DNA of 64,000 bases from Klebsiella quasivariicola (GTDB lineage: Bacteria; Pseudomonadota; Gammaproteobacteria; Enterobacterales; Enterobacteriaceae): positions 1,240,001 to 1,304,000 of the forward strand of contig NZ_CP022823.1 of assembly GCF_002269255.1 (NCBI RefSeq), read 5' to 3'. The notes under the pieces are model-generated. The model had not been told where the DNA came from. It was given only the letters and a program-made list of their open reading frames with translations, and did no database searches. This document shows, one piece after another, positions 1-8,208 of the stretch. Made by a program: the position numbers and the translations under genes. Each line of letters starts with the position of its first letter. The stretch's first letter is position 1.

Positions 1-2452
1 TGATTTCGCAGCTTTGCTGGTGCGTTTCGCCCCATTTTATCTGCAGTTTTTCGCCTGAATCGACGCCGCTGACATAGACATCTCCTCCCGGGCCGACCAG
101 ACCATTGCTGATCCCACTGGCGCGATAGAGCTCGGCGCCCAATGGTGGATAGCTGCCGTCGGCGAGGGTGGTGTGGATCAGCACGCTATATCCCCGGAAC
201 GTATCAAAGCGCACCCGGGTAATTGCCCCGCGGGTAGGCACGGTATCCGCCACTGCGTTAGGGACATCAAGAAAGGCATCGAAGTCCTGAGGGTTGAGCG
301 CGACAGAATTGACCCGATAGGGAACGCTTTGTGGTACGACCGCGTAGCCGAATGGATCGATGCGCACGCCGGTCTGATTCTCTATCCCTACCCCCTGAGC
401 GTCTTTGGCTTCCACCAGCGCAAAGGTTGAGCCCAGCGGTTGCGAGAGGGTAACGCCGCCGCGGTGTGCCACCACGCCGCCGCTCAGATTCAGACTCGCC
501 TGACGATGGCTTTTGCTGTAGGCGTAGCCGGTATACAGGTTACCGTACTGGCCGAGATAACCCAGGCTGGCGCTGTTGGTGGTATGGCTGGTGTCATCAT
601 AGGCGCTGGTGACGGCCCAGCTCAGGCGACCATCATCGAGCAGAGTGCCGTTTACCCCAGCCTGCCCGGACGTGCCAGACGATTTACTGTGGGCGAGGGT
701 AAATGCGGTATTGATCCGGCGATCTTCTTGCAGAGTAAAAGGGATGGAAACGCGCAGTGTGATGCTATTGTCATCATGCGTGAAGTGGCTACGCGTATTC
801 TGATAGTACAGACCATAGTTCACGTTATGGATAGTGCTGTTAAAGCCCGCCTGCAGAGAGATATCGCTTCCTGAGCTATTCCAGTAATTTTGCTGGCTGA
901 AGTTAAGGAAGAAAGCGCTGTTCTTACCGAGAGTTTGCCGGGCAGAAATATCAAAGCGATGCTTTTTATTATAAAACCAGGACGTGTAATAGTGTTGGGG
1001 AGCGCTTGCCTGCCAGCTTTCGTCTTCGTCAGAGGGCCAGTAATCATTTTCGTACAGGCCATTGTGCCAGCGTCGACGCTCGTTAACCGCATCGCTGAGG
1101 CTATAATAACCTGCGGTTGAGTAACGGTAGCCCGCGATTTGAAAGTCGGTCTTGCTTGATAAAAAGGATTTAGCATACAGAAAACGCACGCTCCCTCCCT
1201 GCTTGCGCTGGCCATTCGCCAGCGTCGTTCCCGCCAGCGTATAGTCGGCTGAGAGGGCGCCAATCTCCCCCAGATTGCTACCGACGCCAAAGGCGCCGGC
1301 GCGATAGTTCTCCGCTGCAAGGGCGCCACCGTATAGTGTGAAGGTATTATTCAGACCATAAGAGAGCGAGCTTTGCATCAGGGCGGGGGCATAGCCGTCA
1401 GCACCGTCATGATACTTACCCGCCGACAGCTGATAATTCCATTGGCCTGCCCGCACCAGCTGTGGCAGGGTGGTGTAGGCGACAGTAAAGGTCGTCTGGC
1501 TACCGTCGGCTTCAATGACGGTCACGTAGAAATCACCGCTGCGGTTAACGGCGCTGATATCATTTAGCTCAAAGGGACCGGCTGGGACGTTCTCGCTGTA
1601 AATCAGATAGTTGTTCTGCCGAACTTCCACCCGGGCGTTGCTGTTGGCCACACCGCGAATGACCGGCGCGAAGCCGGTCTGGCTGCTGGGGCGCATTTCG
1701 ACATCGGTGCCAAGCTGTACGCCGCGAAACTGGACGCTATCGAAGACGCTGTTGTCGGTACTGGTCTGGCCGACGACAAGCCGGCTGCGCCAGGGAATGA
1801 TGTTCGTTTCCGCCCAACTGGCGATGCTTTGCCACTTATCCGCCTGCCCGCTGAACTTATTCCAGTAGGCATTATTGCGAAATCGCCACGATGCAATATT
1901 GATCCCGCTGTTTAGCGAAAGATATTGATACTGGTGGCTGCCCCCATCGCCATTATTGGCATCGGTAGAATAGCTGTAGTTGACGAAAGCAGCGTTAATA
2001 CCTTCATCAAAGCGCATGGGGGAAACATAGTCGCGAGGATAGTGCTCGATATATTGCTGAGGGATATGAATGATCAGCTGATGATTAGCGATATCCAGCT
2101 GTTGCTCTGCCTGGCCGATCGTCTGCGACAGCGCGAAACAGGGCTGGTGGTCATCGTCAATCTTGACGCCATAGCGGATATATTCCGCCGCGCTCAGGCA
2201 GGGGGCCAACCCGCCATGTGCGCTATCCTCTGAGAAGCGAACGGGGCGACTGTCCACCAGCAGATCGTTAATGTAAATATTAACGTCATAGGTGCCCGGC
2301 ATGACGTCGCCATCGCTGGCGACAAACTGATTAAAAGCCAGCGGGTCGATGCCGTTCACAAACTGGGCATTATAGCGTTCCGCACTGTCTGCCGGTAACG
2401 TGATGGAGATTAACCATGCGCTGGCAAAATAGCGTAATTTACTATCGTCCAT
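1..2452 (-). CDS. Fimbrial outer-membrane usher (FimD/PapC family), partial
   Basis: Last gene seen of a chaperone-usher operon; it should form the outer-membrane pore through which pilin subunits are assembled. Reading from an ATG at 2452 with GGGAGAT upstream, the frame stays open for about 817 codons to the left edge. A signal-like N-terminus ends near ADSAERYNAQF, followed by the usher N-terminal segment with NGIDPLAFNQF and the CLS/PCF cysteine pair, a long beta-rich barrel, and a C-terminal part reaching GEKLQIKWGE..QQSCEI. The last motif is normally about 25-30 residues from the usher end, so only the tail is missing. It lies 30 bp after the chaperone gene. No lesion is seen. Any adhesin gene would be beyond the left edge. 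Family assignment is secure; the specific Klebsiella fimbrial type is not determined. Confidence 0.92.
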   Translation of the reverse strand, partial: MDDSKLRYFASAWLISITLPADSAERYNAQFVNGIDPLAFNQFVASDGDVMPGTYDVNIYINDLLVDSRPVRFSEDSAHGGLAPCLSAAEYIRYGVKIDDDHQPCFALSQTIGQAEQQLDIANHQLIIHIPQQYIEHYPRDYVSPMRFDEGINAAFVNYSYSTDANNGDGGSHQYQYLSLNSGINIASWRFRNNAYWNKFSGQADKWQSIASWAETNIIPWRSRLVVGQTSTDNSVFDSVQFRGVQLGTDVEMRPSSQTGFAPVIRGVANSNARVEVRQNNYLIYSENVPAGPFELNDISAVNRSGDFYVTVIEADGSQTTFTVAYTTLPQLVRAGQWNYQLSAGKYHDGADGYAPALMQSSLSYGLNNTFTLYGGALAAENYRAGAFGVGSNLGEIGALSADYTLAGTTLANGQRKQGGSVRFLYAKSFLSSKTDFQIAGYRYSTAGYYSLSDAVNERRRWHNGLYENDYWPSDEDESWQASAPQHYYTSWFYNKKHRFDISARQTLGKNSAFFLNFSQQNYWNSSGSDISLQAGFNSTIHNVNYGLYYQNTRSHFTHDDNSITLRVSIPFTLQEDRRINTAFTLAHSKSSGTSGQAGVNGTLLDDGRLSWAVTSAYDDTSHTTNSASLGYLGQYGNLYTGYAYSKSHRQASLNLSGGVVAHRGGVTLSQPLGSTFALVEAKDAQGVGIENQTGVRIDPFGYAVVPQSVPYRVNSVALNPQDFDAFLDVPNAVADTVPTRGAITRVRFDTFRGYSVLIHTTLADGSYPPLGAELYRASGISNGLVGPGGDVYVSGVDSGEKLQIKWGETHQQSCEI

Positions 2453-2481
2453 CACTCTATCTCCCTAAAGAGGTGCGACGT

Positions 2482-3150
2482 TTATTTTTTTATTGGAATA
2501 TCAACAACGGCGCCGTAATCATTAATATATTTCATTTTATGCAAGCGCTGCATGCTGGCGATATTGACAGCGTGATGACTGTACGGCAGCAACATAAAGT
2601 TTTTCAGAGGATAGATTTTGCCTTTGTTGTCGATCGCCTCGGCATTAATAACCGTAATATGCAGTGGACTGTTGTTAGTAAAAGATAACGTGTTAGCGCT
2701 TTGCTGCCACTGCAGATTTTCAACGGCTTTGGGCAGCGATGTGGCAATCCCTTGCGGGCGATAAAATAGTTTTAATCGGGTGCGAATCGCGAACTGCAGG
2801 ATATTATTTTCTTCAGGCGCAGGAGGGACCTCCTGAATATTCACCCAAAACAGACTTTCCCTGTCGGCAGGAAGACCGGTTCCTGAGTAAATAAAGCGCA
2901 GTTGTGCCGATTGCTCGGGGCGTAATTTGACCAGGGGCGGCGTTGCCACAATGGGTAAGCCGCTGCTGGGGGTCTCCGGACCCGTATCAAGCCAGGTCTG
3001 GACGATATAGTTTTTGCTGCTTCGGTTGTTAATTTTCAGACTGGCCGATTTATCTTTGCCCGAATAAATAACCCGTGAGGCATCGATGGTAATGGCCGCC
3101 TGGGTCTGAAAAGCCAAAGCGCCTATGATCACTGCCAGCAGCGTTTTCAT
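2482..3150 (-). CDS. Periplasmic fimbrial chaperone (FimC/PapD family)
   Basis: Binds and delivers pilin subunits to the usher by donor-strand complementation in the periplasm. The 222-aa protein has a signal peptide (cleavage near FQTQA-AITID), an N-terminal Ig-like domain with the conserved SLKINNRS region, the P-L-V-K-L-R-P-E-Q-S-A-Q-L-R-F subunit-binding strand, and the ESLFWVNIQEVPP signature of pilus chaperones at about residues 98-110. The second domain carries RTRLKLFYRP. The start is an ATG preceded by AAGGGG. It sits between the pilin and the usher, the usual order. Length matches the family. The C-terminus (IPIKK) is basic and intact. Confidence 0.95.
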   Translation of the reverse strand: MKTLLAVIIGALAFQTQAAITIDASRVIYSGKDKSASLKINNRSSKNYIVQTWLDTGPETPSSGLPIVATPPLVKLRPEQSAQLRFIYSGTGLPADRESLFWVNIQEVPPAPEENNILQFAIRTRLKLFYRPQGIATSLPKAVENLQWQQSANTLSFTNNSPLHITVINAEAIDNKGKIYPLKNFMLLPYSHHAVNIASMQRLHKMKYINDYGAVVDIPIKK

Positions 3151-3191
3151 ATCTTACCCCTTATCCGCGTCGTGCCGTCCCTGGCCAGGTG

Positions 3192-3743
3192 TTATTCCTG
3201 CATAATGGTAAACCGGGCGGTCGCATTGCCGGCGCCAGCGTCGACTTCGTCTGTATCCCAGGTGTAGTAATAGGCTTTCAGGTAGAAGGTACCAGAGCCG
3301 CCATCGGCATCGATCGTAATACTCGGGTCGACGGTGGGATCGAAAGGTTTATCGAGTGTGACCGGGGTATTATTGCGGTCGGTTAGCTTAATGCCGACTT
3401 TTTTAGCCGAATTCGGATCCGTATCGAGAGCCAGTACGTTAGTGATAGGCGCCTCGGTGGCTGAAGGTCCGTCGAGCACAATATAGTACGTGCCCTTTTC
3501 ACAATCGCTGACGCTAATATTGACCCCAACTTCTGGCCCGGTGCCATTGGTACCATTTTTTAATTTAGACAGCGGAACAGAGCCCATCGTAACTTCAATG
3601 ACACCGTTCTTATCGGCACCTTCCAGTTTGCAACTTGAGTTGACAATTTTACCGATAAAATTCAGCGTACCGTCCGCCGCGGCGGCATAGTGTGAGGTCA
3701 AGCCGACGAGTGCCATTGCCAGGCAAAGTGATTTCATTTTCAT
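3192..3743 (-). CDS. Type 1-like fimbrial major subunit (pilin)
   Basis: Structural pilin, exported to the periplasm and polymerised into the fimbrial rod. Starting at MKMKS (ATG at 3743 with AGGA eight bases upstream; an upstream in-frame TTG gives two more codons but is less likely) the protein has 183 aa. It has a signal peptide ending at AAA-ADGTLNF, a donor-strand exchange segment GTLNFIGKIVNSSC, and the typical cysteine pair (SSCKLEG and SDCEKG, about 60 residues apart). The end is RFTIMQE, slightly atypical because FimA-like pilins usually have a penultimate aromatic residue. It is the first structural gene, 41 bp before the chaperone. Confidence 0.9.
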   Translation of the reverse strand: MKMKSLCLAMALVGLTSHYAAAADGTLNFIGKIVNSSCKLEGADKNGVIEVTMGSVPLSKLKNGTNGTGPEVGVNISVSDCEKGTYYIVLDGPSATEAPITNVLALDTDPNSAKKVGIKLTDRNNTPVTLDKPFDPTVDPSITIDADGGSGTFYLKAYYYTWDTDEVDAGAGNATARFTIMQE

Positions 3744-3846
3744 AGCCAATTCCTTCTGTTGTGACCCAGGGAAGCTAATAGCCAGGCATACTCATTGACG
3801 CTGCATAAGCCGTTAGCTCTGTTGTTGTGATAGCCATAAAGCGAAC

Positions 3847-4464
3847 TTATCCCCCCTCCAGGGAGTGCAGGAAATGATACAGGCCTGCAATATTGCGGAC
3901 ATTGAGTTTCTGGTAGATGTTTCTCCGATAGTGACTGATCATCATATTGCTAAGGTCGGTGGCCTGAGCAATTTTCTTATTATTTAAACCTGAGATGATA
4001 TAGGGGAGAAGAGAGTCCTCCTGTTTCGTAAGTTTAATATTGACACAACTGTCCAGCGAGCTAATTGATTTTCTGAACACTTTAATACAGCGATGATCAG
4101 ACGCATTCTGTAAGTATTTCTGCAGCCGTTGGGTAACATCTATATAATCAAGCACGATCGTCGAAATAGAGTTTATGATAATGTTTTCGACTGGATCGGC
4201 AAGAATCTCACTTTTAACGACAAAAACGATATCGCCATGAATGATCTTTTTTTTACGATAGAGCAGTGCGGCTAATTGTTGAATGTCCGGGTGGCTATAG
4301 TCCACGATAATGGTTCTGGCTATGGTTAGACTTTTATCATTCACGTCAGAAATATTATCCAGAAACAATGTTTGACTATACCGACGTTGAGCACTCATGG
4401 TCATGTTAACCAGAGACCGGACGCCGTTAATAAAAAATTTATTGGCGGAAATGATAATAATCAT
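3847..4464 (-). CDS. LuxR-family HTH regulator of the fimbrial locus
   Basis: Probable transcriptional regulator of the adjacent fimbriae. The start is taken at the ATG at 4464 (MIIIISANKFF) because AAGGAA lies seven bases upstream; a longer frame to 4548 adds a segment without a good ribosome site. The 205-aa protein has a receiver-like or pseudo-receiver N-terminus without clear phospho-acceptor Asp context, and a C-terminal LuxR/GerE helix-turn-helix with LTKQEDSLLPYI, NKKIAQATDLS and YRRNIYQKLNV. It resembles the small fimbrial regulators of the FimW/FimZ/MatA kind. It is rich in Lys/Asn/Ile and AT compared with the neighbouring metabolic genes. Positive or negative action cannot be told. 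Confidence 0.75.
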   Translation of the reverse strand: MIIIISANKFFINGVRSLVNMTMSAQRRYSQTLFLDNISDVNDKSLTIARTIIVDYSHPDIQQLAALLYRKKKIIHGDIVFVVKSEILADPVENIIINSISTIVLDYIDVTQRLQKYLQNASDHRCIKVFRKSISSLDSCVNIKLTKQEDSLLPYIISGLNNKKIAQATDLSNMMISHYRRNIYQKLNVRNIAGLYHFLHSLEGG

Positions 4465-4904
4465 AATGTATTTCCTTATACACTGCTTCTGTAACCAAGT
4501 ATTACTGCTGGAGAAGAGGGGAGTAAATAAGATGATAAGCGCGATCATTAGAAAAATCCTAACGGAAGTTGTTGCATGAGGTGTTTTTACTTATTAATCA
4601 GAAGGTTATAATTTAATATTCAACTATTAACGCATAAGAGGAAGGTGAAATAAACGACAATAAATAATATATTAAACGTATAGCCAGGAATAAAATATGA
4701 ATGCGCTGCGGGGCATTTTACTGAAAGTCAAAACAACCAGCAAGCTCACAGCGAGAAAGAGGATTAATTAACGTTTTGCCCCACGTCGGGTTGTATGTCC
4801 CGGTGTTTAAAAATAGGATGAATGCCCTGGCTCGCGCTGCGGATACTGTGACTGATGCGGCCGGTCACTCTGGCATGCAAAACGATAACTTTAAGGATGG
4901 CGAA
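4465..4904. other. AT-rich intergenic region between fimbrial regulator and PheC-like gene
   Basis: About 440 bases without a supported gene. The half next to the LuxR gene is very AT-rich (for example 4600-4700) and should hold the promoter of the fimbrial regulator, reading left, possibly under H-NS-type silencing. The right half turns GC-rich and encodes only an upstream extension of the PheC-like frame that I do not accept as coding. I see no RNA gene or clear terminator. Confidence 0.4.
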
Positions 4905-5666
4905 ATGAGACTGACGGTGGGGCTGGCGCTGACGCTGGCGATTATGACCTGCGGCGCCCAGGCGCGCGATATGCAATCTATCGAGCACAGCGGTGAACTG
5001 AAGGTGGGCGTGCCGGGCGATTACGCGCCGCTGGCGTTTCGCAATGCCGCCGGCGAACTGCAGGGCTATGACGTGGACATGGCCCGCGATCTCGGGCGCA
5101 CGCTCGGCCTCAAGGTGAGCTTCGCCTACACCAGCTGGCCCGCGCTCGCCGCCGATCTGCAGGCGGACAAGTTTGATATTGCGATGGGTGGGGTTACCGA
5201 GACACCGGCGCGGGCGCAAGCCTTCGCCCTCAGCCATCCGGTGGTGGCGAACGGAAAAATCGCCTTAGCCAACTGCCAGGCCGCCCCGCGGCTCGGTTCG
5301 CTGGAAAAAATTGACCGTCCGGACGTGAAAGTGATCGTCAACCCTGGCGGCACAAACCAGAGTTTTGTCGATGAACACATCAAGCAGGCGCAAATTATTC
5401 GCGTGCAGAACAATGTCGATAACCTGCAGGCGCTGCGGCAGAAAACGGCCGATATGATGGTGACCGATCTGATTGAAGGCGACTATTACCAGAGCAAAGA
5501 GCCCGGCGTGTTCTGCGTTGCTAACGAAACACCGTTCGCCGGTACCGCCAGCAACAAGGTGTATATGATGAGTAAAGATAACCCGGCGCTGCTGGAGAAA
5601 GTGAACCAGTGGCTGGATAGCCAGGACAAAGAGGTTCTCAAACGGAAGTGGAAAATTCGCGGTTAA
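4905..5666 (+). CDS. Periplasmic cyclohexadienyl dehydratase-like / solute-binding protein (PheC-like)
   Basis: A 253-aa exported protein of the family-3 solute-binding fold. The start is the ATG at 4905 (AAGGATGG upstream), which places a clean signal peptide (MRLTVGLALTLAIMTCGAQA) at the N-terminus; the frame is open upstream to 4776 but that part is not signal-like. The segment VNPGGTNQSFVDEHIKQA and the following DNLQALRQKTADMMVTDLIEGDYYQS match PheC, the periplasmic enzyme that converts prephenate/arogenate to phenylpyruvate/phenylalanine, better than ordinary amino-acid binding proteins. No transporter genes adjoin it, which also favours an enzyme. A plain binding protein remains possible. 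Confidence 0.75.
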   Translation: MRLTVGLALTLAIMTCGAQARDMQSIEHSGELKVGVPGDYAPLAFRNAAGELQGYDVDMARDLGRTLGLKVSFAYTSWPALAADLQADKFDIAMGGVTETPARAQAFALSHPVVANGKIALANCQAAPRLGSLEKIDRPDVKVIVNPGGTNQSFVDEHIKQAQIIRVQNNVDNLQALRQKTADMMVTDLIEGDYYQSKEPGVFCVANETPFAGTASNKVYMMSKDNPALLEKVNQWLDSQDKEVLKRKWKIRG

Positions 5667-5721
5667 CCGCGGCGGCGCGCCACCGCCGGCAGATATGTCC
5701 GGCGGTAGCTATCGTCCACGG

Positions 5722-6342
5722 TTAGCGCTGCGGCGACAGCGCCTGTCGCGCCAGGCCGCGGAAGTAGCAGGCGTAGCCGAGGGTGGCGGTCAGGCACAGC
5801 ATATAGCCAAACGACTCGCTGCCTTCCTCCACCGTATTTTTCACCACCCGGGCGTAGTTCTCATCCAGCACGGCATACCACAGGCCGTGCATGCCAAACA
5901 GCCGCGAGAAGACCAGAATCGCCAGCAGACCGCTGATCATCATGCCGTAATACGGGGTACGGGTATAATCCGTCAGCTGCGACAGGGTCTGACGACAATG
6001 GCGCAGCGGCAACAGCAGCGCCCCTGCGGTGGCCAGCAGCGCAAACCACACCCAGCTGCCGTGGGCGAGTAAATCAAACAGGCCATCCAGTTCGCGGATC
6101 AGCATGGCGAGAAAGAAGCCGCCGATAAGGATATTGCTATAGCGTAAGTGGGCATATTTCCGCGCCAGCAGAAGATGAACCAGCACGATAACGGCCAGTA
6201 TGCTCTCCTGCACCACTTCGGTCAGCGACACCTCCGGGATGTCGTTACCAAATACCCGAATATCCACCCACAGACAGAGTACCGCGAGGGCGGCCGCGAC
6301 CGCTGCGCCGAGAAAGAAAAGCAAGCTTCGTAACAGAGACAT
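5722..6342 (-). CDS. Uncharacterised inner-membrane protein
   Basis: A 206-aa protein that I do not recognise by name. About six hydrophobic segments are visible: near residues 5-27, 42-58, 70-86, 96-115, 134-152 and a weaker one near 180-196. Short basic loops contain RYSN and PLRHCRQT. The ATG at 6342 (MSLLRSLLFF) is preferred over GTG codons just upstream, though no strong ribosome site is visible for either. It converges with the PheC-like gene (55 bp apart) and stands alone. Composition is like the core genome. No function is inferred. Confidence 0.7.
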   Translation of the reverse strand: MSLLRSLLFFLGAAVAAALAVLCLWVDIRVFGNDIPEVSLTEVVQESILAVIVLVHLLLARKYAHLRYSNILIGGFFLAMLIRELDGLFDLLAHGSWVWFALLATAGALLLPLRHCRQTLSQLTDYTRTPYYGMMISGLLAILVFSRLFGMHGLWYAVLDENYARVVKNTVEEGSESFGYMLCLTATLGYACYFRGLARQALSPQR

Positions 6343-6541
6343 TAACACCACAACTTATACTTAAAGCAAATATCATAAGTTTTGAGAATGCATGTTCCTG
6401 TTCACTTTGTGCGACTTTGCCGCTGTTTTTTAACATTTTGCGCTGTTTAGCACCGGGGAAGGCGGTAAGGGCGCTCAGGCAGCGCCTCTACCTTGCAGGT
6501 GCGCCCTCCGGACGGATACGCCTGGGCGCCTCCGGACGCAA

Positions 6542-7474
6542 TCAGTAACCGGCGTGCTTATTGACCAGATTTTTCAGCGGCAGCCCGCGGCGCTGGCGCT
6601 GAATGTTTTCCAGCAGCTGGCGGGCGATCACCTCGGCAGGGGCCGCAGAGGCCATATGCGGGGTGATCACCACCTGCGGATGGCGCCACAGCGGATCGTC
6701 CGCCGGCAAAGGCTCCTGCGGGAAGACGTCGAGCACCGCCCCGGCAAGCTGGCCGCTCTCCAGCGCCGCCAGCACATCCTCATTGACCATATGCTCCCCG
6801 CGGCCGCAGTTGATCAACACCGCCCCGGCGGGTAGCCGGTTGAACAGTGGCGCGGCGAGGATACCGCGAGTCTGCGCGGTGAGCGGCAGGAGGTTAATCA
6901 GCCCGTCAAGCGACCCAAGGAAGTTATCGAGCGCCTCCTCGCCGCGATAGCAGGTGACGCCAGCCAGCTGCTTTTCACTGCGCGACCAGCCGGAGACCCG
7001 ATAGCCGAGGCGCGCCAGCTGGTCAGCGATATAGCCGCCAATTTCGCCCAGACCCATAATGCCGATATGGAAGTCGGCGGCGGCGCGCTGGGGATAGAGC
7101 TTCCAGGTTTGGGTTCGCTGGTGGGCCAGCGCCCGGTCGAAATGGCGCTGAAACCACAGGACGCTCCACAGGGCATATTCGAACATGCCGTGGCGAAAAT
7201 CCTCATCGATCACCCGGCACAGTGGGATCTCGCTGGCGAACAGCGCGGGCGGCAGATGATCGACCCCGGCGGACGCGGCCTGGATCAGCTTCAGCCCCGG
7301 CGAGCGGCTCAGCAGCTGTGGGTCCGGGAACCAGCAGCTGGCGTACTGGGCGTCGCGCGCCGCCTGGTGATGGGGCAGAAGCGCGGTGACGTCGGGAAAC
7401 TGCTGCAGGGCGGCGCAAATATCGCGGGCGAAATCCGCGTCGTTACAATCCACAACGATAGTGATATCAGACAT
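6542..7474 (-). CDS. D-2-hydroxyacid dehydrogenase (GhrA-like)
   Basis: NAD(P)-dependent reductase of 2-keto acids such as glyoxylate or hydroxypyruvate; cytoplasmic. The 310-aa protein has the Rossmann motif GIMGLGEIGGYIADQLA near residue 138, the catalytic Arg segment INCGRGEHMVNEDVL, the Glu segment AVLDVFPQEPLP and the His segment VITPHMAS, all in the expected order. The N-terminal substrate domain has the ASAGVDHLP loop. It is the last gene of the seven-gene operon, 5 bp after the class II aldolase gene. Here it may reduce the keto acid released by the upstream enzymes. The exact substrate is not known. Confidence 0.88.
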   Translation of the reverse strand: MSDITIVVDCNDADFARDICAALQQFPDVTALLPHHQAARDAQYASCWFPDPQLLSRSPGLKLIQAASAGVDHLPPALFASEIPLCRVIDEDFRHGMFEYALWSVLWFQRHFDRALAHQRTQTWKLYPQRAAADFHIGIMGLGEIGGYIADQLARLGYRVSGWSRSEKQLAGVTCYRGEEALDNFLGSLDGLINLLPLTAQTRGILAAPLFNRLPAGAVLINCGRGEHMVNEDVLAALESGQLAGAVLDVFPQEPLPADDPLWRHPQVVITPHMASAAPAEVIARQLLENIQRQRRGLPLKNLVNKHAGY

Positions 7475-7479
7475 AGGCG

Positions 7480-8208
7480 TTAGTCTTTGTAAGAGGTATC
7501 GAGACGGTCAAGTCGGCGCAGCCACGCCTGCCAGACCTGTTGACGTTCATGCTCCACCCCCATCAGCTGCTCGCAGGCGTGCTGGCTGAGGGGCGGGGCG
7601 ATGGTGTGGATCGGGCTGAGGGCCGCCAGCTGGGCGGCGGCCATCTGGATCTCGCAGGCGCGGTTCAGGTAGTACATGATATAAAACGCGTCGGCCACGG
7701 TGCGGCCCACCGACAGCAGGCCGTGGCTCTGCAGGATCATGGCGATATTATTCCCCAGCGAGCGCTGGATGCGCTCTCGTTCGTCAAGGTCAAAGGCCAC
7801 CCCTTCATAGGGATGGTAGCCGACGCGCTGGTAAAACTCGGTGCTGATCTGGTTAAGCTGCAGCAGGCCGTCCTCGCAGGCGGCCACCGCCATTCCCGGC
7901 AGCGTATGGGTGTGGATCACGCAGTGGGCGTCTTCCCGGGCCATATGCACCGCGCTGTGGATGGTAAAGCCCGCCGAGTTAGCCGGTGCGTCGCCCTCTA
8001 CGACCTTACCCTGCATATCCACCACGATCAGGTTGCTGGCGGAGACTTCGTCAAACATCATGCCGAAGGGGTTAATTAAAAAACGCGGCTCGCCGTCGCC
8101 GGGTAGGCGCACGGAGAAGTGGGTGTAGAGGGTATCCTCCCAGCCGAACAGCGCCGCCAGCCGGTAGGCGGCGGCCAACTGCTGGCGCAGGTGTTGCTCA
8201 GTTGCCAT
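7480..8208 (-). CDS. Class II aldolase/adducin family protein
   Basis: A 242-aa cytoplasmic protein of the class II aldolase (AraD/FucA/adducin) fold. Visible are the substrate-binding LINPFGMMFDEVSASNLIVVD region, the metal-site histidines in IHTHTLPGMAVAACEDG, and QSHGLLSVGRTVADAFYIMYYLN containing the third histidine. It is probably a metal-dependent aldolase, epimerase or decarboxylase acting on a small hydroxy or keto acid. Its ATG follows directly on the TAA of the transporter gene, so translation is likely coupled. Many proteins of this branch are annotated only by family; substrate is unassigned. Confidence 0.85.
   Translation of the reverse strand: MATEQHLRQQLAAAYRLAALFGWEDTLYTHFSVRLPGDGEPRFLINPFGMMFDEVSASNLIVVDMQGKVVEGDAPANSAGFTIHSAVHMAREDAHCVIHTHTLPGMAVAACEDGLLQLNQISTEFYQRVGYHPYEGVAFDLDERERIQRSLGNNIAMILQSHGLLSVGRTVADAFYIMYYLNRACEIQMAAAQLAALSPIHTIAPPLSQHACEQLMGVEHERQQVWQAWLRRLDRLDTSYKD

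Noticed and set aside
6500..6540. Two similar GCGCC(C)TCCGGACG stretches after the dehydrogenase gene
   Set aside because: Short direct repeat in GC-rich DNA; I could not form a convincing terminator or known repeat from it.
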